Source of the DNA: Histoplasma ohiense
Taxonomy: Eukaryota > Ascomycota > Eurotiomycetes > Onygenales > Ajellomycetaceae
Length of the DNA: 64,000 nucleotides
Direction: 5' to 3'
NCBI GenBank assembly: GCA_017607445.1
Contig: JAEVHH010000002.1
Span: 620,001 to 684,000, forward strand
The translations under genes and the position numbers were made by a program. The notes beneath the pieces are model-generated. The model was not told where the DNA came from and did no database searches. It worked only from the letters and a program-made list of their open reading frames with translations. How positions within the stretch are numbered: position 1 is the first letter of the stretch; each line of letters opens with the position of its first letter. Positions 1-12,584 of this stretch are shown in pieces.

Positions 1-1848
1 TGCAATTTTGAGTAATTGACGAACAAAGTTGCAAACGCTCTTATTTTTATTTTTATTTTTATTTTTTTTTTAGAACCAGCCTTGGAAGCTGTACATTGAC
101 ATTTTGCCTTGTGCTCTTCGTAATGAGCAACCTGACACGTGCATCCACAATACATAACACACCCATAGATTCCCTCTTGAAGGATAGACACCCTCTAAGA
201 GCTCTACAAGTCATTCTTCTAACTTTTCCAGTTGAGTTATGAAACTATCTAGAAGACCACAGAACAATTCTACCAGAGACTGCAGAACTTTCATCTCATT
301 TGAACCACTGATTTTCTAATCTTTAGAATCAATTTGTCAGTCAAAGTGCTATGGTGTTGGTTGAGATTCAATTCATCTGACCACTGAATTTGAAGGTATT
401 GAAGAACATTTTTCAGTAGCAGATCAGTGAGAGTGAGAGAGATGATAGAGATCAAATTGAGTTCAGCTGATCCTCAGAGCTTATGCTTTAGCTCAAAAAA
501 TGGCATCGTGAATGTGTTTCAAGAATAGGTTCATAGTTGTCATTAGGATTACTGAGTATGACAAAGTTATAGAGATGTAAAAGGTGATTATTTGAAATAG
601 ATCTGTAATGGATTAAGTTATTAACATCAGAAAGCAAGATGATGAACATTCCTTATGTCCAGCTTCGTAGTCTTTCCCCACAAGGATATTTCCAGACAAG
701 GGATTGTAGGTGTAACACTGCTTCAGGCAGTACAAAATCCATCACGCGACTCCACAAGGTGCAAAGTGCCCATTTGTACTAAAAGGGCAGAAAGAAGTGT
801 TAGTTTGTCGATCCACAATATCCATCACACGCGTATACTGCCTACATCTTCGATGGTGAATTTGCTGGGTGGAAAAAGATCTCGATGCCGGGCAAGCAGT
901 CGCACGACTAATGCCCTGTAATTGTCCTGGATGTATCGCCTCGGCTGCTTTGTTATGGTGTACAGTGGAGTTTAAGTACAAACTTCTAACTCATCCTCTG
1001 TAAAGCAGATGCTTGAAAAGTAGCTCACAGATAGCGCTGTCAGATAGCGCTGTCAAATGGCTTCACAGGCCGTTGTATCCTGACTCGCGCGATCAGACAA
1101 GAAGAATATACATAGCCAAGATGCCATCAACAGACAAGGGTGGCTACACAGAGCGAAGGGCTGGCCCAAGAAGGGAATCAGCATATACATGTTCAACTAT
1201 CCAGAGAACATCAGATGGAATGGTTATAATCCTTTCTCTTACCTTGAAATGCTGCAGCGTTCTGACGCCACGCCCAATGACAGGGAAATTGGCAAGCTCC
1301 AGGGCGTCCAAGCCTATCACTCTAGACTGTTTTAGCCAACCTTCCATGGAATCAGATCAGAGAGTGTGTGCAGCTGTTATAGCGTATGACCTTTCTGGCC
1401 GAGTGGTTAACCTTGCCTGCCCGTGCCTGGCTGATCATTACATTCAGCTGTTTGAAAATCCTGTTTTCTTTAAGATTCTGTAATATGTATTTCTTTAAAT
1501 GGATGTTTCATCTGACAACCAGATTATATTAAGAATGGATAAAAACTTGATGGAATTGCAGCAATTATATGTATTGAGCCTACATCTGTAGTTCAAACTT
1601 GGTACCCTGGGCTTCCTAGTACAGACTAGCGTCCCTCTCACTATCCGCCAACCAGCTACCAGCCTTTTGTTCCAGTGATCACGTGCTTTAGTTTGTCGGC
1701 CTTGGCATCCAACTTTCTCCTTCCTTCACGTTTTGGATACTGGGACATTGCACCACATCGGATTTCCCTTTCATTTGTACTAAACTTGCGCCTAGCTCAT
1801 ATATCGAATTGTGCCACCATCGCTCAGATCATTTCCCACCTCCCGAAA
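1..1848. other. Gene-free left edge
   Basis: No open frame here resembles a known family. The longest (about 1013-1483, +) has an ordinary random composition and no splice-linked partner. The first 70 bases contain a T-rich tract. The segment from about 1680 to 1848 is probably promoter and 5' leader of the mL54 gene that starts at 1849. Confidence 0.6.
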
Positions 1849-2605
1849 ATGCTATGCCAACGCTGCAGAACGAGCCTCCTCTGCCGTCTACCTTTCCGCC
1901 AACAAGGCTCTACCTCCCTCCAGGCATCACGATGCGCAACTCTCGTCCCATACAGACAGAGTCTTTGCCATTATAGCGCACCTGCTTCCGATAGCCCTTC
2001 ATCACCCCAGTCATCGTCTACCCCATCAATTGCCCTCCCATCAGTTGCGCCTCCGTCCTTAAGTGCACCCGTGACACTTACGAGAAATGAGCCACCGCGT
2101 GTTATGAGCGGCACCCCGGCAGGTACCAAACTTAAAGGCATAAACTACATGAAAAATAAACCCGAGGTTTTTGCCCTGGAAGATCATGAATATCCGGATT
2201 GGCTGTGGGGCCTGCTTGACGAGGCAAAGGCAAGGTCAAAAGCGGACGGAAGCGCACATCTTTCCAGTAAGTTCATGATATTACGGCTGTCCCACCCACA
2301 CCGTTTTCATCTTTGTATCCTTTTAGTATAATCTTCTAACCGCCGATGAAATAGCCATGAATAAAAAGCAACGTCTCCGTCACGAAAGAAAGATGGCAGC
2401 TCTTGCAGCTTCTCAACCACGTAAAATTCCACTTCATGAACAAGCTATCGATATCACTCCAGCAGACGCAGTCCCGCAAGCCCAATCCCCGGAATTCCTA
2501 GAAACGGCGAAATCCAGCATCGATACACGCTCACAAATCACCAAGAGCGCTAGGGAGGCCCGGCGAAAGAGCATCAAAGAAGCTAACTTCCTACGCGGAA
2601 TGTAG
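1849..2605 (+). CDS. mrpl37: Mitochondrial large-subunit ribosomal protein mL54 (MRPL37 family)
   Basis: Two exons, 1849-2266 and 2355-2605, give 222 residues. The intron has a GTAAGT donor and a CTAAC branch site about 20 bases before the AG at 2353-2354. That AG keeps the frame; the nearer AG at 2325-2326 puts a stop codon right after the splice. The N-terminus is Arg/Ser/Ala-rich and lacks acidic residues, as expected of a mitochondrial targeting sequence. The family core follows: KGINYMKNKPEVFALEDHEY, then PDWLWGLLDEAK. Exon 2 is basic (NKKQRLRHERK) and ends with the family's EANFLRGM tail. mL54 is a small structural protein of the mitochondrial 54S/39S subunit. The first ATG after the leader was chosen as start. 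Family assignment is from recalled motifs, not alignment. Confidence 0.9.
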
Positions 2606-5413
2606 AAGTTGGGCTGAAGCGATGATCAATGTTAATAAGCCATTTGTTTCTGCCAATAGAAATGGAGTGATGTCAGAGTCAGACTTGTATCCTTCCTTTT
2701 GTTACCTTGCGTGTAACTTGTAAGCAATGCATGGTTTAAATAGAGTTTATATTTTTGTATATATAAAATGAAGAAGGGGAAGCTTCTTTGCATCTTATTG
2801 CTAATTTTCCCATTTTCGAATAGCGATGTAAAGGGCCCTTTAAGCTATGAAATGCGACTGAGAACTCTACTGTAGTACTCACGTAGTTCGCTTCTCTGCC
2901 TAGTTGATACAGTTCATTGTCGATTATATGTTTCATTTTCCAATCCCTTCCCTCAGCAAAGACGACGCACTCAGGAAACGAAGGGAGAAAAAGGAAACAG
3001 GGTGATTGATACATTTATACCCGCAGGTTATCTCAGTAAGCTCAGACGCTTTGCAGGATAATTGCTCTGATTGCTGTTTTAACACTGATTTGATGATTAG
3101 TCACATTTTAAAGAAGTTAATCTCAAATAAGTAATCAACTAACCCAAAATGGTCATATCACATGATGTGCAATTATCCTGCGCAACATGGGAATGATTTG
3201 CTTTAAACCTTAGGTATGAGTGAGATAGTAAATCAACTTCATCTATCAGCATCTCTGTATCATCTTAGAATCTGGAGAAATCAATATTCTTGTGATGATA
3301 TCAATTTTTATTTTTATATTCTCATTTCTTCAATATGAAGTATCACCTCAAAGTCAATACATTTTTTTTGAACATGAGAACAATTTGCTATTTATTTGAT
3401 TTCAATAAGAAATAAAGTGACCATTTTCAACAAGATACATCTATATTAAATATTGATTTTTTTTAATATAAAAAATATATATATTTATATTCTTCTTCTC
3501 TTTAGCTACAATCTAAGATGGTTCACAAATCTCAAAGATATATGACTATTGTGTAATTGAAAGTCAAAGTTGAGAAATTTGAAGAATCTATGAAAATCTC
3601 AATAATCTCCACAGAAATCTCCTGCGAGTGGCTAAGTGTCATCGATCACGATAGTTCTCCAAACAGGGTACCACAGTTCATCCTCCCTCGTCTCTTTGAC
3701 ACCAATCCACCAGCTTTCCTGGTCCTAAAACGCGCTTTTGAACTATGGTCATGAGTTGGTCTAGCATGGCATGGGACTGTTCACTCAAAGAGAGGCTCAT
3801 GAGGCTTATGATATATACCTCCTACTGAGTTTTTTCAAAGATCAAGAGCTGTGCGGTGGTTATCGTGCTCATAACGCGTTGGTTTTGGGCTAAATACTCG
3901 ATGTTTCTCTGTCTTAGCTCGCAACCCTTCCTCTCGGATGGAAAATGTTGGGATTTCAAAAACCAAAGTTCAAGTTTAACCCGAATATCCTGCATGACAT
4001 CTTGGCCCTTTATACATTGTATACAATTTAACTCCCCTCGCATGCTGAGATACATTTCTCCATCTTATATTGTAACTTGTTCCCTGTCTCCAGAGCGAAC
4101 GCATGTGGCGAGTTGCAGAAATAAACCAGAACGAGGATGATAAGTTGCTAGCACATTATTGTTGAACCAACGAAACCAACAAGTTTGTTGTAGTGAGAAA
4201 CGCGGAAACCCGCCCCTAGCAGTGGTTTAAAACAGAAATGAAGCTGACATTCGAACTTGTTCAGTTCTAAGCAAAACAGCCGTCGGCGATGCTAAATTAG
4301 GTGTAACGCGCCAACGACTTTCTCTCCCTGGCGCTTCGAGCATGAAAATTGGCCCCTGGCTGATCACGTTCTAGCCCCATGATTTAGCAAAAGCTCGTAA
4401 GGATAAGAGCCTGTGAACTAGGCAGAAATTGATACATTTCAGCAGGAAAAAAAATGCATATGCACCTAGGAAGTAAGTTTATGACTCCATCGCTCCCATA
4501 CGCTTCGAATATACCAAGTATACCAAGTTTTGATGCTTGTATGTGAAAATATCAATGATAAAGCACAGAGCCGGGTTGAAATACGGTGAGATTTTGGGCA
4601 GACATTCGGCATCGAGACTCGAGAGAAAGCATTGAGCCTGAACTGTCCAAGCACCCTCACATTGAGGAGTTGTGACACTGTTTAATCTTATCACTCAGAT
4701 GTAACTGGTCACCGTCGACAAGGGTTCCGGTTAGCACTTCGAACAAGTACAGAGTACATAGTACAGTACTAAAAACATTCTGTCAACCCTTGCCTCGCTG
4801 CGATTCGCCTCGAAAACGGCTACTTGCCGGGAAATTACTCTCCGGTAGATAATGGGCCCCCAATACCCAACAGCAGTTGACTGGTGATAGGTTTGACTGG
4901 CTTGAAACATGCGAGGCACATCATCTTTTGTTGGCCAAGCTCAGCGCTTACTGCTTCGAAAATGACATATTTGACAGTTAACAGGCTTAAGAAAGCCACA
5001 CGGAGTATTAACACAGTCGTTAGATTATGAGTCTTGGCCATTCTTGAATTCTCCATCATAGCCGGATTTAAAGAGCATCGCTGGCCCCTCTCGAATACTT
5101 GTTGGCCACTCCGCTCCTTTGGAACCGTAATATTCTTCCCAGAAGCCCCATCTTTGGGTAATTTTGCCCTCACACTCCTTTCTTATCTCCTGCTGGAATT
5201 AGATTCTGGCATACATTCTTTTTCATTTGCGAGAACAGCAATTTGGAAGGGCTGCGTGTATAGATTATATATAGATATCTGTCGCATAATCGCATTGCTC
5301 CCCGTGGTCAGAGACGTGGATTCTGCTCAGATTTCCAACACATTCGCCCGGCAGAGGTTCGTTCTCATACCTGCCCACCAAATTTGCATGAGAGCCGGCC
5401 TCTTATATCAACA
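2606..5413. other. AT-rich spacer, no gene seen
   Basis: This stretch of 2.8 kb separates mL54 from the DUF1996 gene. The part from about 2740 to 3540 is strongly AT-rich, with TATATA runs near 3470-3490. Only short frames without recognisable domains occur. The last few hundred bases should hold the promoter of the secreted-protein gene. A CGGAGTA-type motif lies at 5000-5007. Confidence 0.6.
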
Positions 5414-7144
5414 ATGCGTTTACTTGTCGTCCTAGCGGCGACGATCTCGCCGGCATTGGCATTTTGGCGTTTGCCATGCCGCGGTCGTGTGGGACTGGGT
5501 CCTATCGATCCTATTGTCAACCCTGGCAAACGCTCCAGTCACGTTCATGCGCTTCATGGAGCTGGAAGTACGTACCCCTTTCCTCCATCCCCTTTCGAGT
5601 GTGCATCAAGTTTCTAATACATCCTAGATCTTGGCTTGACCAACACATATGAGCAGCTCAGGGAATCTGAATGCACGTCTTGTGAAGTTCTGGAAGATAT
5701 GTCTCTATACTGGGCGCCCGCATTGTATTTTGAGCATCCAGACAAATCCACAGAGCTGCTTAACCAGGTTGGCGGTATGCTGGTGTAGGTTCCTTGCTTA
5801 ACATTCTTGTCACCTTGGTCAACGCTGAGACCCAGTAGGTACTACCTTCAACGGCACGAGCCTAAAGAGAAAGTCCATGCGTTTCCTCCCGGTCTGAGAA
5901 TGGTTGCTGGCAGCACCTTCCAACGTAACTATACGGACGCTCAGAAGAACATTGGGTTTACTTGCTTGAACTATGACAAACAACCTAAACCTTACCACAT
6001 TCCTCACACGTTGCCTGATAAAAATTATATTGACACCAATTGCAAGCACGGAGTTCGTGCCGAACTCTTCTTCCCTTCCTGTTGGGATGGAGTGCGGACT
6101 GATTCTCCAAATCATAAAGACCATATGGCCTATCCAAGCCGCATTGACAATGGTTTCTGTCCTCCCGGTTACCCCATCCGTCTGGTATCTATATTTTTTG
6201 AGACGATTTGGGATACCAGCGCTTATAAAGGGAAGCCTGGAAGATTCGTCTTCTCCAACGGTGACCCAACAGGTTATGGCTATCACGGCGATTTCATGAA
6301 TGGCTGGGATGAAAAATTCCTGCAGAAGGCAGTGGACGAATGCACCAGCAATTCTGGAACTGTGCAGGATTGTAAACAGTTCACTCTTCAGAAAGATAAT
6401 GTGCAGAACAAGTGCAAGATGCGCACTCCATCAATACTTGAGGGTGAGACCTTCACCCGGCGCGCGAATGGACTGCCAGAAAATGTTCCCATTTCGGACG
6501 GCCCGGGTTCCACACAACCGGGCACCCCGCCCCCAGAAACCAAACCACCAACCGACGACAAGCCCGACGACAAACCGCCCACTGACGACAAGCCCGGCAA
6601 CAAACCACCCACTGACGACAAGCCCGGCAATAATCCACCCACTGACGACAAGCCCGGCAACAAACCGCCCACTGACGACAAGCCCGGCAACAAACCGCCC
6701 ACTGACGACAAGGGCAACAAACCACCAACCGACGACAAGCCCGGAAATAAGCCACCCACTGACGACAAGCCCGACAACGAGCCACCAACTGACGAGACGC
6801 CAGGCAACCAACCTCCCCCCGAAGACCACGAGCCTGGTTGCGAGACACCAACCGGGTATCCCGAAACCGAACTACCCACGCCCACCAACCCACCCGTCGT
6901 TAAACCAGTCGACCCACAACCTACCGAGGTGCCTCCACCCGGGGTGACTGATGCCCCCGACGGCGAGTGTCCCGCTGGGGAAATAGTGGCAACGAGCTGG
7001 TCCACCAACGGCAACTCAGTGTACAAGATTAACTATTATCAGCAAACAGTTATAGAGACCATCACAGCTGCTGCTGCTGCTGTTGAGACCGCACCTGCTC
7101 AGGCCCATGCCCGCATGCATAAGAGACGCTTCCACCATCACTAG
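5414..7144 (+). CDS. Secreted DUF1996 protein with Pro/Asp-rich repeat tail
   Basis: Three exons (5414-5567, 5628-5784, 5839-7144) give 538 residues. Residues 1-16 form a signal peptide (MRLLVVLAATISPALA). The DUF1996 domain follows: an early SSHVHALHG segment, then CTSCEVLEDMSLYWAPALYF, LVYYLQRHEP, NIGFTCLNY and FFPSCWDGV. Later come DHMAYPSRIDNGFCPPGYP and a GYHGDFMNGWDEKFLQKAVDEC block. After about residue 335 the protein becomes roughly ten units of PPTDDKPGNK (near 6541-6830), then Pro/Thr-rich sequence and a short His/Arg-rich end. DUF1996 proteins are mostly secreted fungal proteins of unproven activity. The tail looks like a wall-spanning or glycosylated stalk, which is inference. No GPI signal is visible. 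Both introns restore conserved family sequence, so the splice sites are well supported. Confidence 0.9.
6541..6830 (+). repeat. Coding tandem repeat, PPTDDKPGNK units
   Basis: About ten imperfect units of 27-30 bases lie inside the third exon of the DUF1996 gene. They encode PPTDDKPGNK and variants with D, N or E at the last positions, plus one unit lacking Pro-Gly. All changes keep the frame. Confidence 0.9.
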
Positions 7145-9606
7145 TTTAAAGCCTTGGTAGTTTGATAACTCTTTTGTATTTTTTGTTATTTCAATTCTTG
7201 AGGCCTGTGCTAGCTTGTCTCCTAGCCTGATTGCTTGTAGATTGGTTCGATAAACTGCGAATACTTTGTCAATGGTGAACATGCTAGTTACGATAATCGG
7301 GCCAGCTCTCTCATTAAAAAAAAACAAAAAAGGGAATGGGAAAAGAAGGCACACTGACATCAGGTCACATTACAATTCTTCATTTCGTGTATTTATTTGG
7401 CACCAATTTTGGGGTTTGAATTTCCTGATATCATGGCTGATTTCATCACAGCTCTTTGTTTCTGCGTTGATTTTGTCACTTTGTTTCCTTGGTTTATATT
7501 TTTATTCCTGAAATTCTTCACTGTATATATTGAGAGTTTCTTTGCAGGAATATTCCGTGAAACAGCTTCGAACAGATTACTGCATGCAACAAAGGAATGT
7601 TAACAGTGATGAACTGCCATTTTCTCCTTTCCCTTTATAAGGTGTAGTAACACCGGTACTCCGTAAAGCGCTGGAAAAAACGTGAAACCAAAACAAGGGC
7701 AAAAGGCCATTTGTAAAATACCAATGCAATTAGTTAAAACGTGAAGGTTTTTGCGCCACACGAAGCTGAGCAGATAAATTGAGGGGAAATATGAAGGATA
7801 AGAGAACAAAGAAAAATGTTACGTTGTCTAGTAGTTTGCAATTTTGTATGCCCATATTCTTCGCACGCAGGGCCAAGCTGTATGTGGTTGGCATTTGACA
7901 CAGCTAGCATTCACGGCGGGAAAGCACAAAACGAATTACTCTTCGGATAGAATGAGGGACGCATCGCACGGTATGTGAAGCAGAAGCAGCCCAATCTTTA
8001 TCCGGATATCCAATTGACACTCGTGAGTAGGGTGTGGCTTTTCCTTTTATCGAATCCAAACAATATCATTGGAGTATATGTTATGACTATATTTTATCGT
8101 ACCATTGGAGGTGGGAACGCGGGGCGTAATGGACGTCCATGGAACGCACAGGAGAACGACTCCAATATAAGAATATAGGCACGGGGGTGGTATTTATAAT
8201 TTTCCGTCTCCTTGGGTGGGTTATGACTTTGGAGGTCCCCTCCCAGTTTGATTTTTCAGCTCTTCACGGAACAACTCGAAAAAGCGTTTGAAGCTACCTT
8301 CTGGTTCTATTTGTTGGAAAGGCAGAAAGTAAGTAAATAGTGTTTTTCTTTTTGCTTGACTTCCTTGGGGGTATTTCCAACGGAGTGGAAAAAGCTCACT
8401 ATCGATATTGGTGCCTCCCATATCCTCCGGAGATTTCCCATACCGAATCTCCTGAACCTTCTTGTGCACTTGCCTCACAGTTCTGTGGAACACAGGGCTC
8501 GATAAAAGCTAGGGTGCACAGGAACAGGAGAAGAAAATGTGTTAGACGTAGGACGAGATGTGCTTGATCGCACTGGATATGCATTGGCGAGACGGGCTAT
8601 GGGCAACTTACCCTTGCAGTGAGCCAAACCTGATAAATGGGGGGAAATAGAACAAGAACAACCCCAGGTCAGCGAGGCGCCATATTAGTGAGGGAAATGC
8701 CTTGTGCATGGTTGACAAACTTGACATACCTCAAGGAAACGGAGCCACATGCTGTGTTTTGTGCAGTGAAACTGTTCCTGCTGCCATCCAGCAAGGCGAT
8801 TCTTCTCCTTACATGTGGTTGTAGCGTGGGGCTGAAAACGCGTTTGCAGAAACCTCAGGAAGCAGGCTTCGTGAGACGACGCCGACAGATTGTCGATCGA
8901 TCGATGATTGCGGATTGCTCCGAAGTTGGCGGTGAGTGGTTGGTGTTGCCCCGTCTGGCGCCAGAAAGCCAGTGGCGCGTCTAAATAAGCAACAGCTGCA
9001 ACCCAAAGCCACGAGGGTGGAAACTCTGAGGGAAAGTCAAAGTCGCAGTAGTATTTTATATAAATTGAACTCCCACTCACTCGTCACTCACCCGCTCGCT
9101 CACTCACAATAAACCTGCTTTTCATGACGAATCTTCGCCTTCTAACTTCCTAGTCACTCTCGTGTGCCGTTTGACTGAAATTCTGCTTTAAATAATCGAT
9201 TGACGGCCTGCCACGAGTATTTAACTAAGCCAGCTGCCATCCCTGATCCCATTTGCAAGCCTTTCAACACCATATCCCTTGAGAATCAACTACCCATAAC
9301 AACATATTTAATAGGTAAATTGCTGGCCATATATCTAGATATAAAGGGCGATTTGGATTGAGTGTTACTGAACTCTAATTCCAAACGACTCCCGCCTTGG
9401 ATTACGCAGCACAAAAAGTGGATCGTTTGGCGAACGAGATCACTGATTGACAAACACTGACGTAAGAGCATGTTTAAATCCTATCTAACTAGCTAATGTG
9501 CGCTCCAATTGCCATTTATTTTGCCTCTTGTTTGTGACTTCGGTGTTTCCATTTCACCATCGCCATTCGAAGGCAACCATCAATACTTTCGACGGCCTGG
9601 ACTCGC
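7145..9606. other. Spacer, no gene seen
   Basis: About 2.5 kb between the DUF1996 gene and the first supported codon of the phosphatase. Short frames on both strands show no family features. A run of TCAC/CTCAC repeats lies at about 9075-9105. A TACTCCGTA motif lies at 7657-7665. Unidentified 5' exon(s) of the phosphatase may lie in the last part. Confidence 0.55.
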
Positions 9607-11290
9607 TTGGGCGAGTGGACAACGATCCTGGCACCACAAGCCGCAGCGAACAGCTCTGATAGCTGTCCTAGCCCCGGGGCATTGGATGCCGCATCTCCAA
9701 CTTCAACAGCGGGCTCTGGTGCTTCTCCGAAAACTGCCAACAATTCCTCCACCTCCCTCCCATACCACCCAGGTAGTAGTTCGCGCAACAACTCCAGACA
9801 CCGCACGCCCAAGAAGGTACGAGATCTCCTCGGGCAAGCCAAATCACTTCGACGTAAAGCAGCTGCGAAGATGTCAGAGGCTCATTTCCAACCATCATTG
9901 ATGAAGCGTTCACGCTCGGTGGGTAGTGGGGCTTCGGGACAGCGGGCGTCGATGTCAGAGGAAGAAGACGATGATAAAGAGGAGGATGGTAGCATGTCGA
10001 CTGAGGATAGCACGGATAAACAGGATATTCCACCATTTTTAAATTCCTCACCTGCAGGTTAGTTATAGAAACATTGGAGTTGTATATCAACGGACTAATC
10101 TTTATTTTTGCTGCTTGGATAGAAATACACCAGAAATTTAACGAAATTGACATTCTCCAGGCTGCTCGTTTGTCCGGAGCCCGGGAATCAGTGGCGGGGA
10201 ATGAATCGCAGAAATGGGTGTTGGAAAATCGCCCGGAAATTCTACCAAGGAATCGGTATATCAACATACAAGTGTGGTCACATTCTCGGATCCATCTTAA
10301 AGTACCAGATGGGGAGTGCGACTTTATCAACGCATCGCCGATTTCTTTGAGCCACTCTAAAACCGGAAGTCCTGCTCGTTATATTGCTGCACAGGTACAT
10401 ATTGAGCCTCATGCCGTTTTCTATTTATTATTCGGTGAAAAGTGCAAGAGTGCGCTAATGCTTTCCACCAGGGTCCAAAGACTGACTACATAGAACACTT
10501 TTGGAATATGGTGTTTCATGAAAGCGGAGACTTTGCAGTTGTCATTATGCTTACTCAAAGCTACGAACAAGGCAAAGAGAAATGTGCGCCATATTTCCCA
10601 TTGAGCATGGAAAACCCCATTTTTCACTTTCACCATGCCCTATCAGATCCATTTATAGATCGTAAGGGTAAAAACCAGGCGGATAAATCCGTTGCTGGAA
10701 AGGTGACCCTCCTGGAATATACCTACGACCAGAAATGTCGCTCTGAAATTCGCAAACTCGAACTTAACCTTGGATCTCAAACCAAGATTGTCTGGCATTA
10801 TCTATTTGCTGGGTGGTCTGATTATATGAAACCAGAGGGGAAAGACCGTGATGCCCTCATCGAGCTAGCCAAAGTTTCGGCAGAAAGGGCGGGCTCGCTG
10901 GAAAATCCTCGCATTGTACACTGTAGTGCCGGTGTAGGCCGCACAGGCACGTTCATAACCATCGATCACCTGTTAAGGGAGATGCAGACAGGAAGCCTAT
11001 TGGAGATAACCAGCGGCGCAGATCCTATTTTCGATACGGTGAATCTCCTCCGCGAACAGCGGATGTCCATGGTCTATACTGAAATTCAATACCAGTTTCT
11101 TTACGATATTCTCAAAGAACAAGCTCTCAATTTCCTTGGCCAAGATAATATACCTGGCAAGAAAGCGAAGTCCTCCGGATCACGCTCGCAGAAGATGGCA
11201 AAGTATTCTGACGATAGCGCGTTTGAACCTACACAAAAGGAAGAGCTTATTCCAATTATTGATTTTATCCCTACCCCAGGCGCAAGTTAG
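9607..11290 (+). CDS. Protein tyrosine phosphatase, classical type (5' end uncertain)
   Basis: Exons 9607-10057, 10123-10394 and 10472-11290 read through in one frame. The catalytic signature VHCSAGVGRTGTF is complete, with the nucleophilic Cys codon at 10922-10924. The WPD loop reads GWSDY, and a Q-loop-like QRMSMVYTEIQYQFLYD follows. The phosphotyrosine-loop region is present but divergent (NRYINIQVW, then ECDFINASPI). The N-terminal 150 residues are Ser-rich and charged, with KKVRDLLGQAKSLRRK and an acidic EEEDDDKEEDG patch. That suits the regulatory N-termini of fungal PTPs acting on MAP-kinase or cell-cycle pathways. The frame is open upstream to 9538 but has no ATG before 9871. The true start is therefore either ATG 9871 or lies in an upstream exon; 9607 is only the first base I can comfortably call coding. 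Confidence 0.85.
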
Positions 11291-12584
11291 AGGTCTGGAG
11301 GCTCGCCACCATATTTATTTGGATACGAAAACTTATGCGCCCATGTTTCTTAAATGATTCTGCTTTATCAATATATTTGCCGTTTAAATACACTTTCCAC
11401 TTACATTGTCCATTCCCTTTCTCTCCGACCCTTCTATTATCGATATCTTACTTTTCTTTTAATCGATGGTGTGGATTACCAAGTTATCAATGATTTAATT
11501 ATGACATTGCATGTTTTCCATCTTGCATCCACCTCATTTCCCCCCCTTTTTTTTCTTGGGAAACCTCACTGCCTTTTATCATCATGAGGCTCTCCCTTTT
11601 TTCTTGGACGTATTTAAAGCTTTGTGTATGACCTGCATGCATTTGGGATTTTGATAGAGGACTAGTGACTCTGAGGAATTTCATGGGAAGAATGGTTTCC
11701 CTCTCCTGTGCTGTGCTGTGGTTTTGCTTCTTGCTTTCTGATTAAACTTACATTTCCTACATAATTCATAATTCATCTCTTGTGCGCGTCCAACATCAAA
11801 TACAGACAGACATTGACTGGCTGGACCTCCTTCCTTGTGTTTGATCTTCCGCTGTGCTTGACGCCCAACCACCTGTTTATTTGTTGAGTTGTATAGTAAC
11901 TTTCTTCAACGTTGAGAAAGCCAAAAGAGCGAACTTAATATATTTAAAAAGCAGTCTTGAAAATCTATTCAATATTAATTATGATGTAAATTATTTTTAG
12001 GCGTAAATTATATCCACCCGCTCCATCTTATCCCACATGTTTAACATTTTGAGGGCATCAGTTGGGAGGAAAATAAAGACAACCAGTAATTACCTGCCGT
12101 TATCCGATATATATGGAGATATATACATTTTCATCAATTGCAATTCGTAAAGTCCAAAAAAACATAGAAGAATTGATAAAACCAAAAAAGTACAGTAACA
12201 GGACTGGGACAGGGGGAAGTGTGGGAACGATAAGAATAATACAATCATTGGTCATAAGCGTAATATCACCAATTATACAAACCGGATGCTAAAGTAAGTG
12301 TTCTGAGTGAAGGGCTAGATGGGCAGAAATAGTAAAGTGATCGTAATCGTGGGAAAAAAGCATAGATAAAACAGAAATAAACAAACAAAAAAAAAAGGCC
12401 ACGATATATAGCTCCATTAGGTGGCAAGATATTGTCAGACTTTCCGTCCGTCGATTTTCGCTTTCCTTCTTTGTTGTGCATGAAAGATGAAAAAAAAAAA
12501 AAAAACGTTCTTATCCAGTCAAATCAAATCTATCCGCCAGCCGAATAAATCACGAAATCGGAATTGAAACAATCAACCAATCGA
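11291..12584. other. Convergent 3' spacer
   Basis: The phosphatase and the VanZ-like gene end toward each other across 1.3 kb. The DNA is AT-rich with several A-tracts (for example about 12488-12505). No coding sequence is recognisable. It probably contains the 3' untranslated regions of both genes. Confidence 0.6.

Noticed and set aside
1013..1483. Open frame of 156 codons on the plus strand
   Set aside because: It begins at a non-ATG codon, has no recognisable domain, and a minus-strand frame overlaps it with equal quality.
9509..9901. Alternative frame over the phosphatase N-terminal region
   Set aside because: It does not connect to the catalytic exons in phase. The frame through 9607-10057 does.
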